Shown piece by piece: positions 35,559 through 46,986 of a stretch of DNA of 64,000 bases. How positions within the stretch are numbered: position 1 is the stretch's first letter; each line of letters opens with the position of its first letter. Made by a program: the position numbers and the translations under genes. Under the pieces are notes generated by a model. It did not search any database, was not told the origin of the DNA, and saw only the letters and a list, made by a program, of their open reading frames with translations. This stretch comes from Rhyacophila brunnea (taxonomy: Eukaryota; Arthropoda; Insecta; Trichoptera; Rhyacophilidae). Location of the stretch: contig JAGYXB010000615.1 in NCBI GenBank assembly GCA_022495005.1, positions 558,001 to 622,000 on the forward strand, written 5' to 3'.

Positions 35559-35749
35559 TCTAATATCTAACAATTCTTCTTGAGCTGTTAACGTGATAAT
35601 ATGATATGGTGTTCTTATTCAATTGTACTTTTGATCGCGTTTTTATGTTTTTTTTTCAAATACTGAAATGTTTCGCGGTTCTCTGGCAGGAGCTTCGGGC
35701 CCCCTAGGGAGCCGCGCCCCCCAGTTTGAGAAGTACTGATATAAACAAC

Positions 35750-36260
35750 AAAACAGCAGTTAAATAATATGACAGATCATGTTCTGCTAATCCAATTTCA
35801 ATTTTTTGGCTAGTACTAATATATTTTAAAACCTCTTTGACTAATACTAAATAATTTGAAACTCTGAAAAAAATTGGGTCTTTATGATTTTAATGTCAAT
35901 GGTTACGTGCAATATCTGTAATTTCTTCAAAATATTATTCTTCTGAGTATGTGCTCCTGATACAGATGAGGTTAATTCACAGGTAAGTGGCATACCCTTA
36001 CCTGGTTTGATAATATCATTGCCTGTCGGTTGTACAACACTTTGGCGCGATTTGCGAACATGCACCATTTCTTTTGCTACGTGCTTTCCTGTTACTCTGA
36101 TCAGTTACATGTTACAGCTTCACAGGTAAACAGCAATAAAAAGAGTAAACCAGATGAAATAACGTAACGGAATTCTCTGTTTGTTTGTAATCGAGCTCGG
36201 TTCAGTTAGATTGAGTGATGTTTATAATGGTTTGAATTAAGAAAGCTGTTTCTTCATGTC
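35750..36260. other. Intergenic DNA, no gene seen
   Basis: A short open frame at 35847-36068 (minus) shows no recognisable motif. Confidence 0.4.
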
Positions 36261-36262
36261 AT

Positions 36263-36550
36263 GCTCACCAGGCACCAACTGTACTGTGCGGCTGGTCAAT
36301 GCACTCCCTAGAGATGTAGACATTTTTAGCGATGTATTTTGTTTTTAAAATTCTATTTTATTGTTTATTTTTTTTTAATTATTGTTTTTTTTATTTTAGT
36401 TCTTTTATACAAAATTATTTTTTGCTTTGTTTTTTTTCTAGTTGATTTACTTGCACTTTTTATTTTAAATGTCATGTTGTGAACGTGTTGAATTAATACT
36501 TTGTTATGTGCTCAATGTGTCTTTTTTACATAAATAAGATTGTATCGTAT
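36263..36550 (+). pseudogene. Jockey-like LINE 3' fragment
   Basis: Encodes NCTVRLVNALPRDVDIFSDV, equivalent to the end of the 43.3 kb LINE (AITMFNEIASDIDIF). A T-rich 3' UTR with CATGTTGTGAACGTGTTGAA follows, shared with that element and with 36790-37138. Confidence 0.7.
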
Positions 36551-36739
36551 TTAAGATTGTAGACTGTAGACGATAAGATAGAACCGGCACAATATCATGT
36601 TGTCAAGAAGTAATTGAAAATCATTAGAGTGTCTTTTGGCCGCCTGAATAATGTTTTAAAAAATGACCTCTCATTGTTGTGTTCAACCAGTGTGTGCTTC
36701 CCATAATCACATATTTGTGAGAAACGTGGACTTTAAGTA

Positions 36740-37470
36740 AAAGAGAGATCCAGAAACTTAGAGTATCACAGCTTGGTATGGAGAGGTGCATGTTGCCATT
36801 GGTAATGCCGATTGGGAGGGTAATAACTCTGTTCAACCAAATCTTGATAAAATATTCCACCTGCGTGAGGATGAGTATATATGGGCATTGTTTTATAAAT
36901 TCCCTAAAATAGGGTCATAATAGATCATTCGGTGTATTTCTTTGTATCTAATTTATATATATATTTGTATTTACACTTTTCTACCATTTAATAACTTTTA
37001 TAATATAATAAATACTGTTTAAATAATATTTCTTTGTTTCTAAATGTCATGTTGTGATCGTCTTGAATTAATGATTTGTGATGTTCACTATATTATGTAG
37101 AAATAAATAAAATTTGTAATTGAATTCGAAAAAAATTGTTGGGTATAACGCGAAAGGACAAAAAACGGAATGATTGGATAAGGAAACAGTCAAGGGTTTG
37201 CAATGTAACAGAGTTCGCTAAAAACCTCCAATGGAAATGGGCTGGACACATGGCTCGAAGAAGAGACAATCGCTGGATAAATCTAGTCATTCAATGGTAC
37301 CCAAGAGGTACAAAACGTCTGCAAGGTAGACCTAGGCCGCTGAATCGATGAAATGGTTCAGTTTAGCGGAAGTACATGGCAATGCAACGCACATGACCGA
37401 AGGAATTAGAATCAGCTTGGAGAGGCCTTCATTCAGCAGTGGAAATATTCAGGCTGATGATGATGTGAGT
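36740..37470 (+). pseudogene. Endonuclease-RT LINE 3' part, split by a second LINE
   Basis: The first piece (to 36789) reads KLRVSQLGMERCML. After the insert the frame resumes at about 37139 with GITRKDKKRNDWIRKQSRV, KWAGHMARRRDNRWINLVIQ and WYPRGTKR, ending in a GATGATGATG tail. This is the region downstream of the RT palm. Frameshifts and the insertion make it dead. The uninterrupted family pattern is seen at 53664-54021. Confidence 0.8.
36790..37138 (+). pseudogene. Jockey-like LINE 3' fragment nested in another LINE
   Basis: Starts abruptly at GCCATTGGTAATGCCGATTG, encodes the last residues of the Jockey-like ORF2 (FHLREDEYIWALFYKF-like), then the 3' UTR. It ends at TGTAATTGAATTCG next to the host LINE. 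A 5'-truncated insertion is the simplest reading. Confidence 0.75.
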
Positions 37471-38098
37471 GGCACCGCTAGTACTTCAATCCATACGACC
37501 TCATTTTCATCAACTTGGTGGATGGATGGAGTGGAACCATTTAAACATGAACATGCGTCGATACGATGTTTTTAGTGCGCACTAATTATGCAGGGCTAAT
37601 GTGATTATTGTTACGGTTACGATTGTCGTCTTTACTTATATTAAGACAATTTCATCGCTTTCTCTCCCACTATGACGTCTTGGTACATAAGTGTCAAAAC
37701 TATCGAACCTCGCGCTTATGCGGTATATTTATAAAATCTAGCGGACCCTTAGAGACAAAGATATTCCAAGTCCACTTAATGGGCCAATAGCCACCACACT
37801 TCGACTTCAAAGTACAATGATTTCATTCATACTTACCTTTAAAACTTTATAATTAACGTGTTACATGGGTACTAAGAAAATATATATTTATTTATAATAA
37901 TAATTTCAAAATATAAAAAACGTAGATACTAAAATAATGTTCATCGTTCAACTATTGCAAGTAGTTCTAAAATGTAATTATGAATTCTCATTGCACCTTC
38001 GGTGAGCAATACAAACTTTGCGTCTAATTATTATTGACTCTTGATACCACACCTACATACTGTATTTTGTCTGATTTTCCTGTATTTAGTGTTGGTAC
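37471..38098. other. Intergenic DNA, partly repeated
   Basis: The stretch 37545-37650 (ATGCGTCGATACGATGTTTT, AATTATGCAGGGCTAATG) is similar to 41330-41430, an unclassified repeat. No gene seen. Confidence 0.5.
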
Positions 38099-39255
38099 TA
38101 GAGGTGGGAAAACTGGTCGATTTTGAAGACTAAGTATACTTACTACCGGTATAAAAAAATACTTGGTATCTAAGCTTGTTCCAAAATACTTACTAGTATT
38201 TGAAATATCAGCTTTAATAGAATCGTTAAAAATACGTCGGCTTTTTGAAATGTCCCATTTTCGAGACAGGTACAGCTAGAACTGTGGCGCTAGTCACTCA
38301 TGTTTCAGTAGTTATCCATTTATACAATCACGCATATAATTTGAATTCAGTTTATGTTTACAAATTACAATTATAACACTAAAAAATCGAGAAACTTGAC
38401 GTGACGAAACCAGATAAACGCGTAGTCAGTTAACGTTATCAGAACTCCATTATTCCGGCTTGCGACTGACGTCAATTCGATGTAAATGTCTTACTCAACT
38501 AAAACTAAAATTAAAACTCGTCGCATACTAAACATACGCGAGTCGCGACGCCGAAGCGATGATTTCATACGTGGCAAGACTACGAACTAGCTAGCGGTCG
38601 GCGAGATCTCATACCATGTGTCGAACTCTGGACTCGATAAAGTTTCATACTCAACCAATGTTGCCATCTTTTTTTGTGCTGATTAAAGTACAAAGACGTA
38701 AAAATTATAGTATTTCTGAAAAAAATATAGTACAGGAACATTTTTCGTCTTGAATCCTTTAAAATTATAGTATTTTGGCATATTTGGCGTAAAATTATAG
38801 TATTTTACATTTTTCGCCGAATCAAAATTAGAGTATTGTACTATAATTATAGTACGGTTGGCAACACTGTACTCAACTAAAACCAAAAACCAAAAACTCT
38901 TAAACCTAAAACCCTAAGGCGAACTCAAAAGTATCCTATAAAACGAACACGCGACCATTTCTGTCCTTCACTATACCAACTTTACAACAGAGGAGAAAGG
39001 GAGAACAATGACAGTTGAGTATAATATCACGGCTAGACATACGTGTATCATGATATCTCGCTCGCGCGCATTTAATATCAATAGCGCTGAATAGCGAGTC
39101 ACGGCGCATATATTATCGAATGCGTTCGAATTCGAACATCTAATACGTTTCAAGTTTCTTGAAACAAGTTTATTGGGCAACAAATACTTAGTATGGGTAT
39201 TTTCATCCGAAACTTAAGTACACAAACTTGTGACAGTATTTCCAACTCACCTCTA
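38099..39255. mobile_element. hAT-M, non-autonomous, carrying MITE-N
   Basis: Ends TAGAGGTGGGAAAACTGG and TCCAACTCACCTCTA, with the exact 8-bp duplication GTTGGTAC (38091-38098 and 39256-39263). 1157 bp including the nested 214-bp MITE-N. Subterminal sequence repeats TACTTA/AAGTAT motifs. No transposase frame. Confidence 0.9.
38656..38869. mobile_element. MITE-N (hAT type), nested in hAT-M
   Basis: Ends CAATGTTGCCATC and GGTTGGCAACACTG, with exact 8-bp duplication TACTCAAC (38648-38655 and 38870-38877). The interior repeats AAAATTATAGTATTT several times on the plus strand. Confidence 0.9.
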
Positions 39256-39269
39256 GTTGGTACCTATAT

Positions 39270-39900
39270 ATCTTTATTTTGTCTCATTTACATCTCCATA
39301 ATCCCCGTTTTTCTGAACTAGGTATTAGTATATTAATAAATTTACTTGCGATACCCTGTGATTTTGTCCGCGTATGGAAATAAAAAGTGTAGATTGAAGA
39401 ATAAAATCAATTTGAATTTGTTCAAATCAATGATATAGATAGACAACAATTACTGTTGGTGCTAGACGTGTGCCACTTTTCCTTGCCGTTCCATTTATAT
39501 TAATATCTAGCCAGTGTCTTCAAATACGCACCGTACCAAACTAAACTAACAGCCTAAGTAAGCGATCAACAACATTTAGACGTGGGCGCGCAGCCCTCTA
39601 TTCGCACCTCACCTCACAACTCCACCGCTGCTCTCTGATCACTTTACCGACTCGCGATGAAGTTTTGCAGAAGATTTTTAACTTATTACTTCGCAAGCTT
39701 TTGATAAATCAAGGTGCAACTTTGTTTAATTGGTACCAAAATAAAAATACTTATTATATATGCTGTGAAATATTATAAATATAAAGCGGCAAATATGCTG
39801 AAATCACAGATAGACACATCAATTTTATTAGTGTACCTATGTAGGCTATATGCATTTTTTTTATTTAGCATGTCCGATTAATGAACGTTTTGTATATAAA
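39270..39900. other. Intergenic DNA with a GC-richer patch
   Basis: 39490-39670 is more GC-rich (CACCTCACCTCACAACTCCA) but gives no recognisable product or promoter pattern. Confidence 0.4.
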
Positions 39901-39904
39901 TACA

Positions 39905-40205
39905 ATTAAACTAAGTATTTTTTTTATTCAAAGAATAATTCACAAGATTTAAGAATGTAACATTCTAATTATTGAAAATACATAATTTATAGTTAGTTAA
40001 ATAGTTAAAATTTGTCGTAATTAAGTATGACTCGTTTAGCATAATGGACTATGTGCGTGGGCGCGATACCCAAGAGATGCAGTTCGATCCTGCGGGGGTG
40101 AAATTTTTTTTTCTATTGGTTAAAATATATTATTTTCTCAGAAGTGTTTTCAAAATTATGTATGTTGAATAATTGTATTATTCACAAGATTTAAGAATGT
40201 AACAT
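39905..40205 (+). repeat. tRNA foldback family, single-unit copy
   Basis: A tRNA-like unit at 40028-40100 has box A (TAGCATAATGG) and box B (GTTCGATCC), with a GGG/CCC anticodon stem around a CGA-containing loop. It sits between direct copies of ATTCACAAGATTTAAGAATG (about 39933 and 40186). The T-stem and U33 position are unlike a working tRNA. Confidence 0.6.
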
Positions 40206-40430
40206 TCTGTATGAATGAATATAAATAACTCGGAATACCTCAGAAACACACATATTAGAAATAATCTTGAAAAAAATATATCTAGGTACCGGCCGTGACT
40301 TCAGCCGCATAGCTATTGATTAATTTCGTGGTAATTAAGTATTATGCAAGTGGGTAAACAATCAACAATAAACAACAACAAACAACAAATAAATGAAAAG
40401 CACATTGGTCGGAATCCGATGGATTCTAAT

Positions 40431-40831
40431 CATGGCCCCCACATCCTGAAGCGGGCCCCCAGGCTAGGATCTCTGACGGGCCCCCGTATCGCTATCATAT
40501 CGCCTATCGCTAAAGATAAATGCAGTGTGACGCTCTACAGTAGCATTTTACAAAAAATGGTGTACGCGGTAAAATTAATGTGTTTTAGTATTTTTTGTAT
40601 ATTTGAGTTCATCTATTTGGATTATGGAGTTGTCAAGTATCGATACACAATTAAAAATTGTATCGTACAATCACATAATTTAAAATAATAATATTGAAGA
40701 TAAATAGCGCCTTTTTTACTATTCGTAATTTGTGTTTAAATCACTTATCTGGTCGATTCGCCACGCCGGGCCCTTCCGCAGCCAGGGCCCCCAGGCTAGA
40801 GCCCGTCAGCCCCCCCTTTGTGGGGGCCATG
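40431..40831. mobile_element. MITE-A copy 3
   Basis: The cleanest copy: CATGGCCCCCACATCCTGAA start, TTTGTGGGGGCCATG end, and exact 8-bp duplication ATTCTAAT (40423-40430 and 40832-40839). Confidence 0.92.
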
Positions 40832-40839
40832 ATTCTAAT

Positions 40840-41540
40840 ACCTGTCTGGCACCTATATTTTATCGAGATTTTAACGTTAAATTTTTCCATATTCTTACGT
40901 TTTAGACCTTTTATAAGATTATTGTTTTTATTTCATTATTAACTTAAAATATAATATCATTTACCTACACAGCAAACATGTAATACTATAATAATATGTA
41001 ATTTGTAAAATGTTGGAAAGCAATTTATTACTCCGTGCTATTTCAACGTAGCTTGTTTTTTTTTATTATTTCGTTATCATTTATTGGCATCTTTAGGAAA
41101 TCCAACATGCAAATGTCACGTGATAGATGCATACGTGACAGATAAATACGTCACATGTCAAATATTGATAGCATCGGTTTGACAGGGAAATATTTAGACA
41201 CGTCGCTGAGCATTGCCGGCAAATTACGCCGAACATTCTTCAACTAGGTACTTTGTGGGAACAAATTATATTTGTATTCATACGTACCTTTTCTATAGTA
41301 GGAAAAAAGATAAGATATAGGGGAACCATATAAACGTGAATATGCGTTAATACGATGTTTTCTTATGCGCAGTAATTATGCAGGGTTAATTTGTTTGTTG
41401 TCACGATTACTATTGTTGATTTCACTTATCTATTTTTTACAACGTTTTTTTTATTACAACGTTTTTCTTAGCTCGTATTCTTATTTGTCTGTTGTCTGCT
41501 GTCTGTCTTGTATCTGTTTGCAGACACGACAATGGCGGTT
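40840..41540. other. Intergenic DNA, no gene seen
   Basis: 41330-41430 repeats the unclassified motif found at 37545-37650. A partial Rep-I-like start occurs at 41437-41490. Confidence 0.45.
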
Positions 41541-41994
41541 ATTACCACGTTTTTCTTAACTCGTATTCTTGTTTGTCCGGTGTTTTTTTTTATCAAATAC
41601 AAATCTTGCAATCGATTTTTATCTAACTTCCCGACTAGCTAGACATTTGAAACGTTTAGAATATATTAGAACACGATGCCAATGCATTTTCTAAATACTT
41701 TTAGCCATCTTTAAGTAGAATTGATTTCATTTTCAGTTACTTCTGTTTTGTATGAAAAGTTATTTCGGAAGAAATCCGTAAAAAGTAAAACTATTATTGG
41801 TTGCTAAGTGCGTCCTAGCAAATAAATTATTAATATATACGTGCGTTACTAGAGAAATCAATATGACATTTCAGTATTATTTCTATCAAGTAATTTTTTT
41901 TTGATCGTTTAAGCTAGTCAAGTAAAGTTTATATGATTCAACAGAAAATTTAAAAATGTTGTATATAAAAAGTTCTTTTTATCTTGTAATTATT
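41541..41994 (+). repeat. Rep-I copy 3 (has the empty Mar-P site)
   Basis: Follows Rep-I from TTACCACGTTTTTCTTAACT to TTTTTATCTTGTAATTATT without the MITE found in copy 2, reading straight through GTTTAAGCTAGTCAAG. Confidence 0.75.
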
Positions 41995-42483
41995 AATTAT
42001 GTTTTTAGGTCAACCAACAGGATCAATCACAGAGAATAAAAATATGAATATAATAATATAGAATAAATGTTATGTGATGGTTCCAATAACAGGCGAACAC
42101 AAAAAGCATAATAAATCAAATTGAATTAGATCAAATTTAGTAGTATGTACAGCTGTTATGAATATAATTGGAGAGTTATTGAAGATAGTTAAAGAAAAAT
42201 AGAGAGAGAAAAAAAAACAGATAAACATAAAAAGTATATACTTACATAGATAAGACAGGCAATGCAAGAAAAGAAAAATACAATAAAAATAAGCAGTCGT
42301 ATAGATACGTGGATTTTGGAGTAACTTAATTTGAAAGAGGCAAGAGAACAAAACATATCCACTTGATCACTGCCAAGATTGAAGGTTCTGCAGAGTCGAG
42401 CCACCGGACAATAATTGTAACCTAAAATTGGTGTTATACCTATGTATGCATGTATAAAAGTGAGAGAATGTGAGGAAGAATAT

Positions 42484-43657
42484 TGGCATTTGAAACATTT
42501 TCTGGTGTGCCTCAGGGCTCAAACTTGGGGCCATTGCTGTTCGCGATTTTTATAAATGACATAGCATTGGTAATTAAAAATGCTATGTTTTTGTTGTTTG
42601 CTGATGTCTTGAAACTCTTCATGAAAGTTGTCATCTTGGATGATTGTAGTCAACTCCAACTTGATATAGATAATATATTAGATTGAGGCAGGCGTAAAAA
42701 AACTGGACTTATATTGATAAATGCAATGTTTTATCGTTTACTAAAGCCTCACGAGTATTGTTTTTCCAGTATTCGATGCATGGCAAAGTTCTCTCGCAAA
42801 TATAATCTGTAAGAGATCTTGGCATTACGTTTGACAGTAATCTGACGTTTAGTGGTCATATAGATACCACTTGTAAAAAGGCGCTAAAGATGTTGGGCTT
42901 TGTCTTGCGTACTTCCCGGGTCTTTTCAGATGTTACGGTACTAAAAATTCTCTATAACTCCTTAGTTAGAAGCAAACTTAAGAGTGGGTCTATCGTTTGG
43001 GCCCCGCATCAGTTGAAGTACGGTCTTATTTTGGAGAGAGTCCAAAACAAATTTTTGAGACTCCTTTACTTTCGGCTGTATGGATATTATCCGTGGCTCT
43101 ATCCGACTGACTTTCTCTTAGGTATGCTTACATACTGTAGCTTAAAATTTAGAAGGGATCTTTATTTAGCTACATATTTTTTCAGACTTATACGCGGCGT
43201 AAATGTGCACTCTGCCATTCTTGGTGGTGTTGGCTTATGTGTCTCTGATAATTACCTTAGGAATCGAGGGCATTCGTTGTTTGTTCTCCCAAGGTGCAGA
43301 ACTAACCTGCCATTAGTAATGCCAATTGGGAGGGCAATAACCATGTTTAATGAAATCGCTTCGGATATTGATATATTCCACCTACGTGAGGGTGAATATA
43401 GGTGGACGTTGTTTTATAAGTTTTTAAGATAGGGTCTATCAAATTTTACTCTGTGTGCTTCCATCTACTTTTATTTTATTATTTTTTTTATTTTATTTCT
43501 AATTTTATTACTTATTGTATTATTAACTCACACTTCTCTTTTTTTTATTTTTAAAATTGTTAACACTTATTTTATGTCATGTCGTGAACGCTTTGAATTT
43601 ATAATTTGCTATGTTCATTATATGTAAAATAAATAAATTTGAATTTGAATTTGAATG
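42484..43657 (+). pseudogene. Jockey-like non-LTR retrotransposon, 5'-truncated ORF2
   Basis: The first frame gives the RT motif SGVPQGSNLGPLLFAIFIND and then the catalytic box as FADV, where FADD is required, so a metal-binding aspartate is lost. After frame changes come VRDLGITFDSNLTFSGHI and, from 42890, an open 180-codon C-terminus (LYNSLVRSKLKSGSIVWAP, ERVQNKFLRLL). A T-rich 3' UTR ends in (GAATTT)n at about 43637-43656. The endonuclease and ORF1 are missing. This is the standard arrangement of the Jockey/CR1 side of LINE ORF2. It has related 3' fragments at 36263 and 36790. Confidence 0.88.
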
Positions 43658-43659
43658 AT

Positions 43660-44160
43660 TATCCGATTAAAACAAAGACGCTACAGGTTTCTCATTATCT
43701 TCAACTATGAACAACGGAATGCAGGGATCGCTGCAGAAATATAACTAGTACATTTGAAAGGTGTCACGATCCTCAAAAGTGCGGTACACGCGATCGCAGA
43801 GAGAAACAGATCTCAAGAGTTTTTCTTTTGTATTCAAAGCAATTGCATGCTCAACAGTTGGAAATGAAAAAGAAAATATCCTTCAACAGTTTGCACTTTA
43901 AATGCTAATGGGGTATTTTTATGCAGTTGATGCAATCCAATACCTCGAGATGCAATGCAAACTTTTAGATGTACAGTGGCACGTCATACAATGCAATATA
44001 AAAGAAAAACCTGCAAAAATAAAATAATTTTAGGTAATCTTAGTATAAATCAAGTAAGTACTTAAAGTCAACGCTAAGAATATTATTTATTGTATGTAGT
44101 GGAATGAAGGAAAAAGTTGCGGTTGCATTTTTTCCATTATACTGTAATTTGGAGATGCTT
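43660..44160. other. Intergenic DNA, no gene seen
   Basis: No recognised motif or repeat partner. Confidence 0.4.
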
Positions 44161-44620
44161 GTGGATTACGGATCTAGTGAGGGGTTTAAACAGGATACCA
44201 GGCACTGACCTTTGATGTTGAGAGGGCTCGCGCGCTGTAGCTGTTTCGGTGTTGACGCACTCGCGCACTGGTAATCGGGTGGTTCAGAATGTCACTCTCA
44301 CGGTTTCACTTGGGTTTTGGGATACATGCTGATGACAAGTTCAGGATGGATGATAGATGTGACGTTCGCTCAAACCGTATCAGATTTATCGCAACGACGA
44401 TCGAACATATGCGTTTTGGATGAGTCACTCTGTGGTTAATGACGGCTTAGCTTTAACATGCATAGGCGCGTCCGCTGTCTTGAAGTGACACAATGTACCC
44501 TCAATCACGGTCGACTAATGACCCGTAACTGCTGTTGTCCGCCAAGAACTGGGATATTTTGAAGGTAGGAACAAAGGAATGACGGCCTTCACTGGAAATG
44601 TTGTAATAGTGTGCAATTAA
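44160..44620. other. GC-richer unassigned block
   Basis: About 450 bp clearly richer in GC than its surroundings (GGGCTCGCGCGCTGTAGCTG, GACGCACTCGCGCACTGG). No frame stays open for long on either strand and no repeat partner was found. It could be a decayed element or a regulatory block. Confidence 0.4.
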
Positions 44621-46800
44621 TACTATGGTATTTTTACGCACCGTGTGAGACCGCTGTCATTGTGTTTTCATAACTTACTATTGTTTTTTTGAATTATTTT
44701 ATTTAACAGTATAATGTTCTTCCTTCGATTAAAAAAAATATTAGTAGAAAGTAGGTACCTATCACTTTTTTGACGTCTAACAGAATATATTTTTATATTC
44801 CTATATGACAGCCAGTGACGTCTTATGGAAAATTACCGCCACTTGACAAAATCGAAATACTGTTAATTTTCGTGGCGCGAAACATAAATATATTTTGTTA
44901 GAATATTATGAAATTTATTTTATTAATAGTACAAAATGCAGACAAGCATTCAAATAATGTATGTTATTGTGTATAAAAAGCATTACAATATATTATTATT
45001 TTCTCGATTTTCCACTGCTGAAAATGTGCCGTTAGCCTGTGACTTAAGTTGTGATTATATTGAGATGCACGTCGCGTACTGTCACGGCGACAAATTTAGT
45101 CTATGGTTTTGTCATTTTGCAGAATATTTTGAACGATCACCATCTCTGTAAATTCTATTATGGGGAGTGCCAACTCTGATGTATTAGTATTTTGAATTAT
45201 TATTCATTATTCATGCTAATTTCAATTAATTTAAACAGTGCGTACGTTAAAATTGGATGATATTTTGAACAGAACTCAACCAGCAGATCATAGATAATAG
45301 ACAACATTCTTATAGAAAATACATAGTGCCAACCGCTAAAAACAAAAAAAAAAACGTGATTTAGACATGATTCGACAATGTGTAGGCATGTAGAAAATGA
45401 TAAAACGTTCAGAGAGTCATGCAGGTGTCGATGCAGTGCGGTAAAATATGAGGTGACCTCATTGTTGTTATGGTGATTTCGGCAGATTTTGCTAACTGAG
45501 GTGTTCATTTAAAGGCTCAAAATGTGCTACGGGATGGAAGCATCAGTCTGATAACATGTTAAACACAAAGGAAAACAACATTACACACTTTTCCCTGTAG
45601 CTTCTCTTTACCTGTTAGGTATTTCAGTTTCCATTATTTCCTCTCGGATACCATTGGTATTTTAGCAGAATTGTGCCATTTTGTTATGTTGTGAAAATTA
45701 AAATTGTGACTTGTGACGTCACGTGATAGTACGTGACGTGTAGCATTATATAACCACAAATTTACTAACGTACAAATGGTAAGTCTTTGATAATGATAAC
45801 ACAACGATAATGGTAGGTACCTGATAAAAATGCGAAACTTGAATAGGTATGTGCGAATTTCTCTCCAGAATAATTTTCGTAAATAACTTATGCCTCGAGT
45901 TTCTGATAACTCGATTTTTTTTCGATTCCCGAGATTCTGAAAGCTCCTGAAAGCTCCATATGAACGAAAACAATCGAAAACTATTTTTGGGAATTCTTAT
46001 CTCGATCTGTTGATATATGGTTAGGTATTCCTAAGCAAACAACGTGGGGTGTAGCCTCCGACGCCTGCCCAGAATTCTTCTTTGACTATTATTACAATTT
46101 CAAATCTCGAGACGTGATTTGAATTTTAAACAGGGCTCCAGATGAAAATTCCACCCCTGGGAATAAATTTTCCTCTTCAGCTTCATTCAATAACGCCCCC
46201 AAGCATTTCGAATAAGCGTATATTTAGAGAAAATATTGTATTACGCCACCAATAAAATATTTTTCCAGTATGCTTTAAGAAGCATTTTATTTCAAAAAAT
46301 TTAATTTTCCATGCAATTTATTCTTTAAGTGTTTGTAGTTATATTTTAGCCCACATTTTTGCAATTCATTTTGATTACTGAAATTTGTTTTTCTTCTATC
46401 ATTCAGCATAACATTAATTTATAAAATAACTATTGGTCTATTGAAAAGCCAGGTATAGAAAAACGTTAAAGATTTTCATATATCCATGGTCTAAAGGTAA
46501 TATACTCGTACCATATCTGACCTATATGACGAAAATGACTTAAAATTAATACTACACATCGACTGCCAAATTCCCATATATAAAGTTGTTTTTAACAATA
46601 ATGATACACCCATTTTAGTAATTTCTCATATCTGAACATTGCAGGAATAAACCTGTAACAGCCCGTATCTTGCTACTAAGCTGTCAAGCGTGTTGCATGA
46701 CGTGTGCTGAATTTATCTTTAAAATGTCACCCTCGAATTATTTAAAAGGCAAAACAGTAAGTAATAATATAACAAATTTTGATTATTTGATTATTCTTTA
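44620..46800. other. Intergenic DNA, no gene supported
   Basis: One isolated CAGTGACGTCTTATGG end (44815) resembles MITE-C and one CAGGGCTCCAGATG (46134) could be a hAT end, both without partners. A short segment near 45610 resembles the MITE-E end (TAGGTATTTCAGTTTCCATT). Small open frames lack recognisable content. Confidence 0.35.
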
Positions 46801-46986
46801 TTATATATTACTAGCTGACCCGGCAAACGTTGTTCTGCCATATAAATTATTTCTAGTGAATATTTTGGTTGTTAAATAAAAAATAACGAATGTATCGTAA
46901 GTGTGTGGAGATGGGATATATGATAGAAAGAAGAATAGAGCGCTGTTGACGATGACCGCCGATAAAAACAAAAAAACATCAACCAT

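Larger units (their letters stand above)
34195..35738 (-). mobile_element. hAT-K transposon, decayed, with two nested MITEs
   Basis: Ends CAGTGCTTCTAAAAATTTTT and TTTGAGAAGTACTG, with the exact 8-bp duplication ATATAAAC (34187-34194 and 35739-35746). The minus strand keeps a transposase C-terminal remnant (35020-35197). MITE-L (34366-34886) and MITE-E copy 3 (35252-35558) are inserted in it, so it is older than both. Confidence 0.9.
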
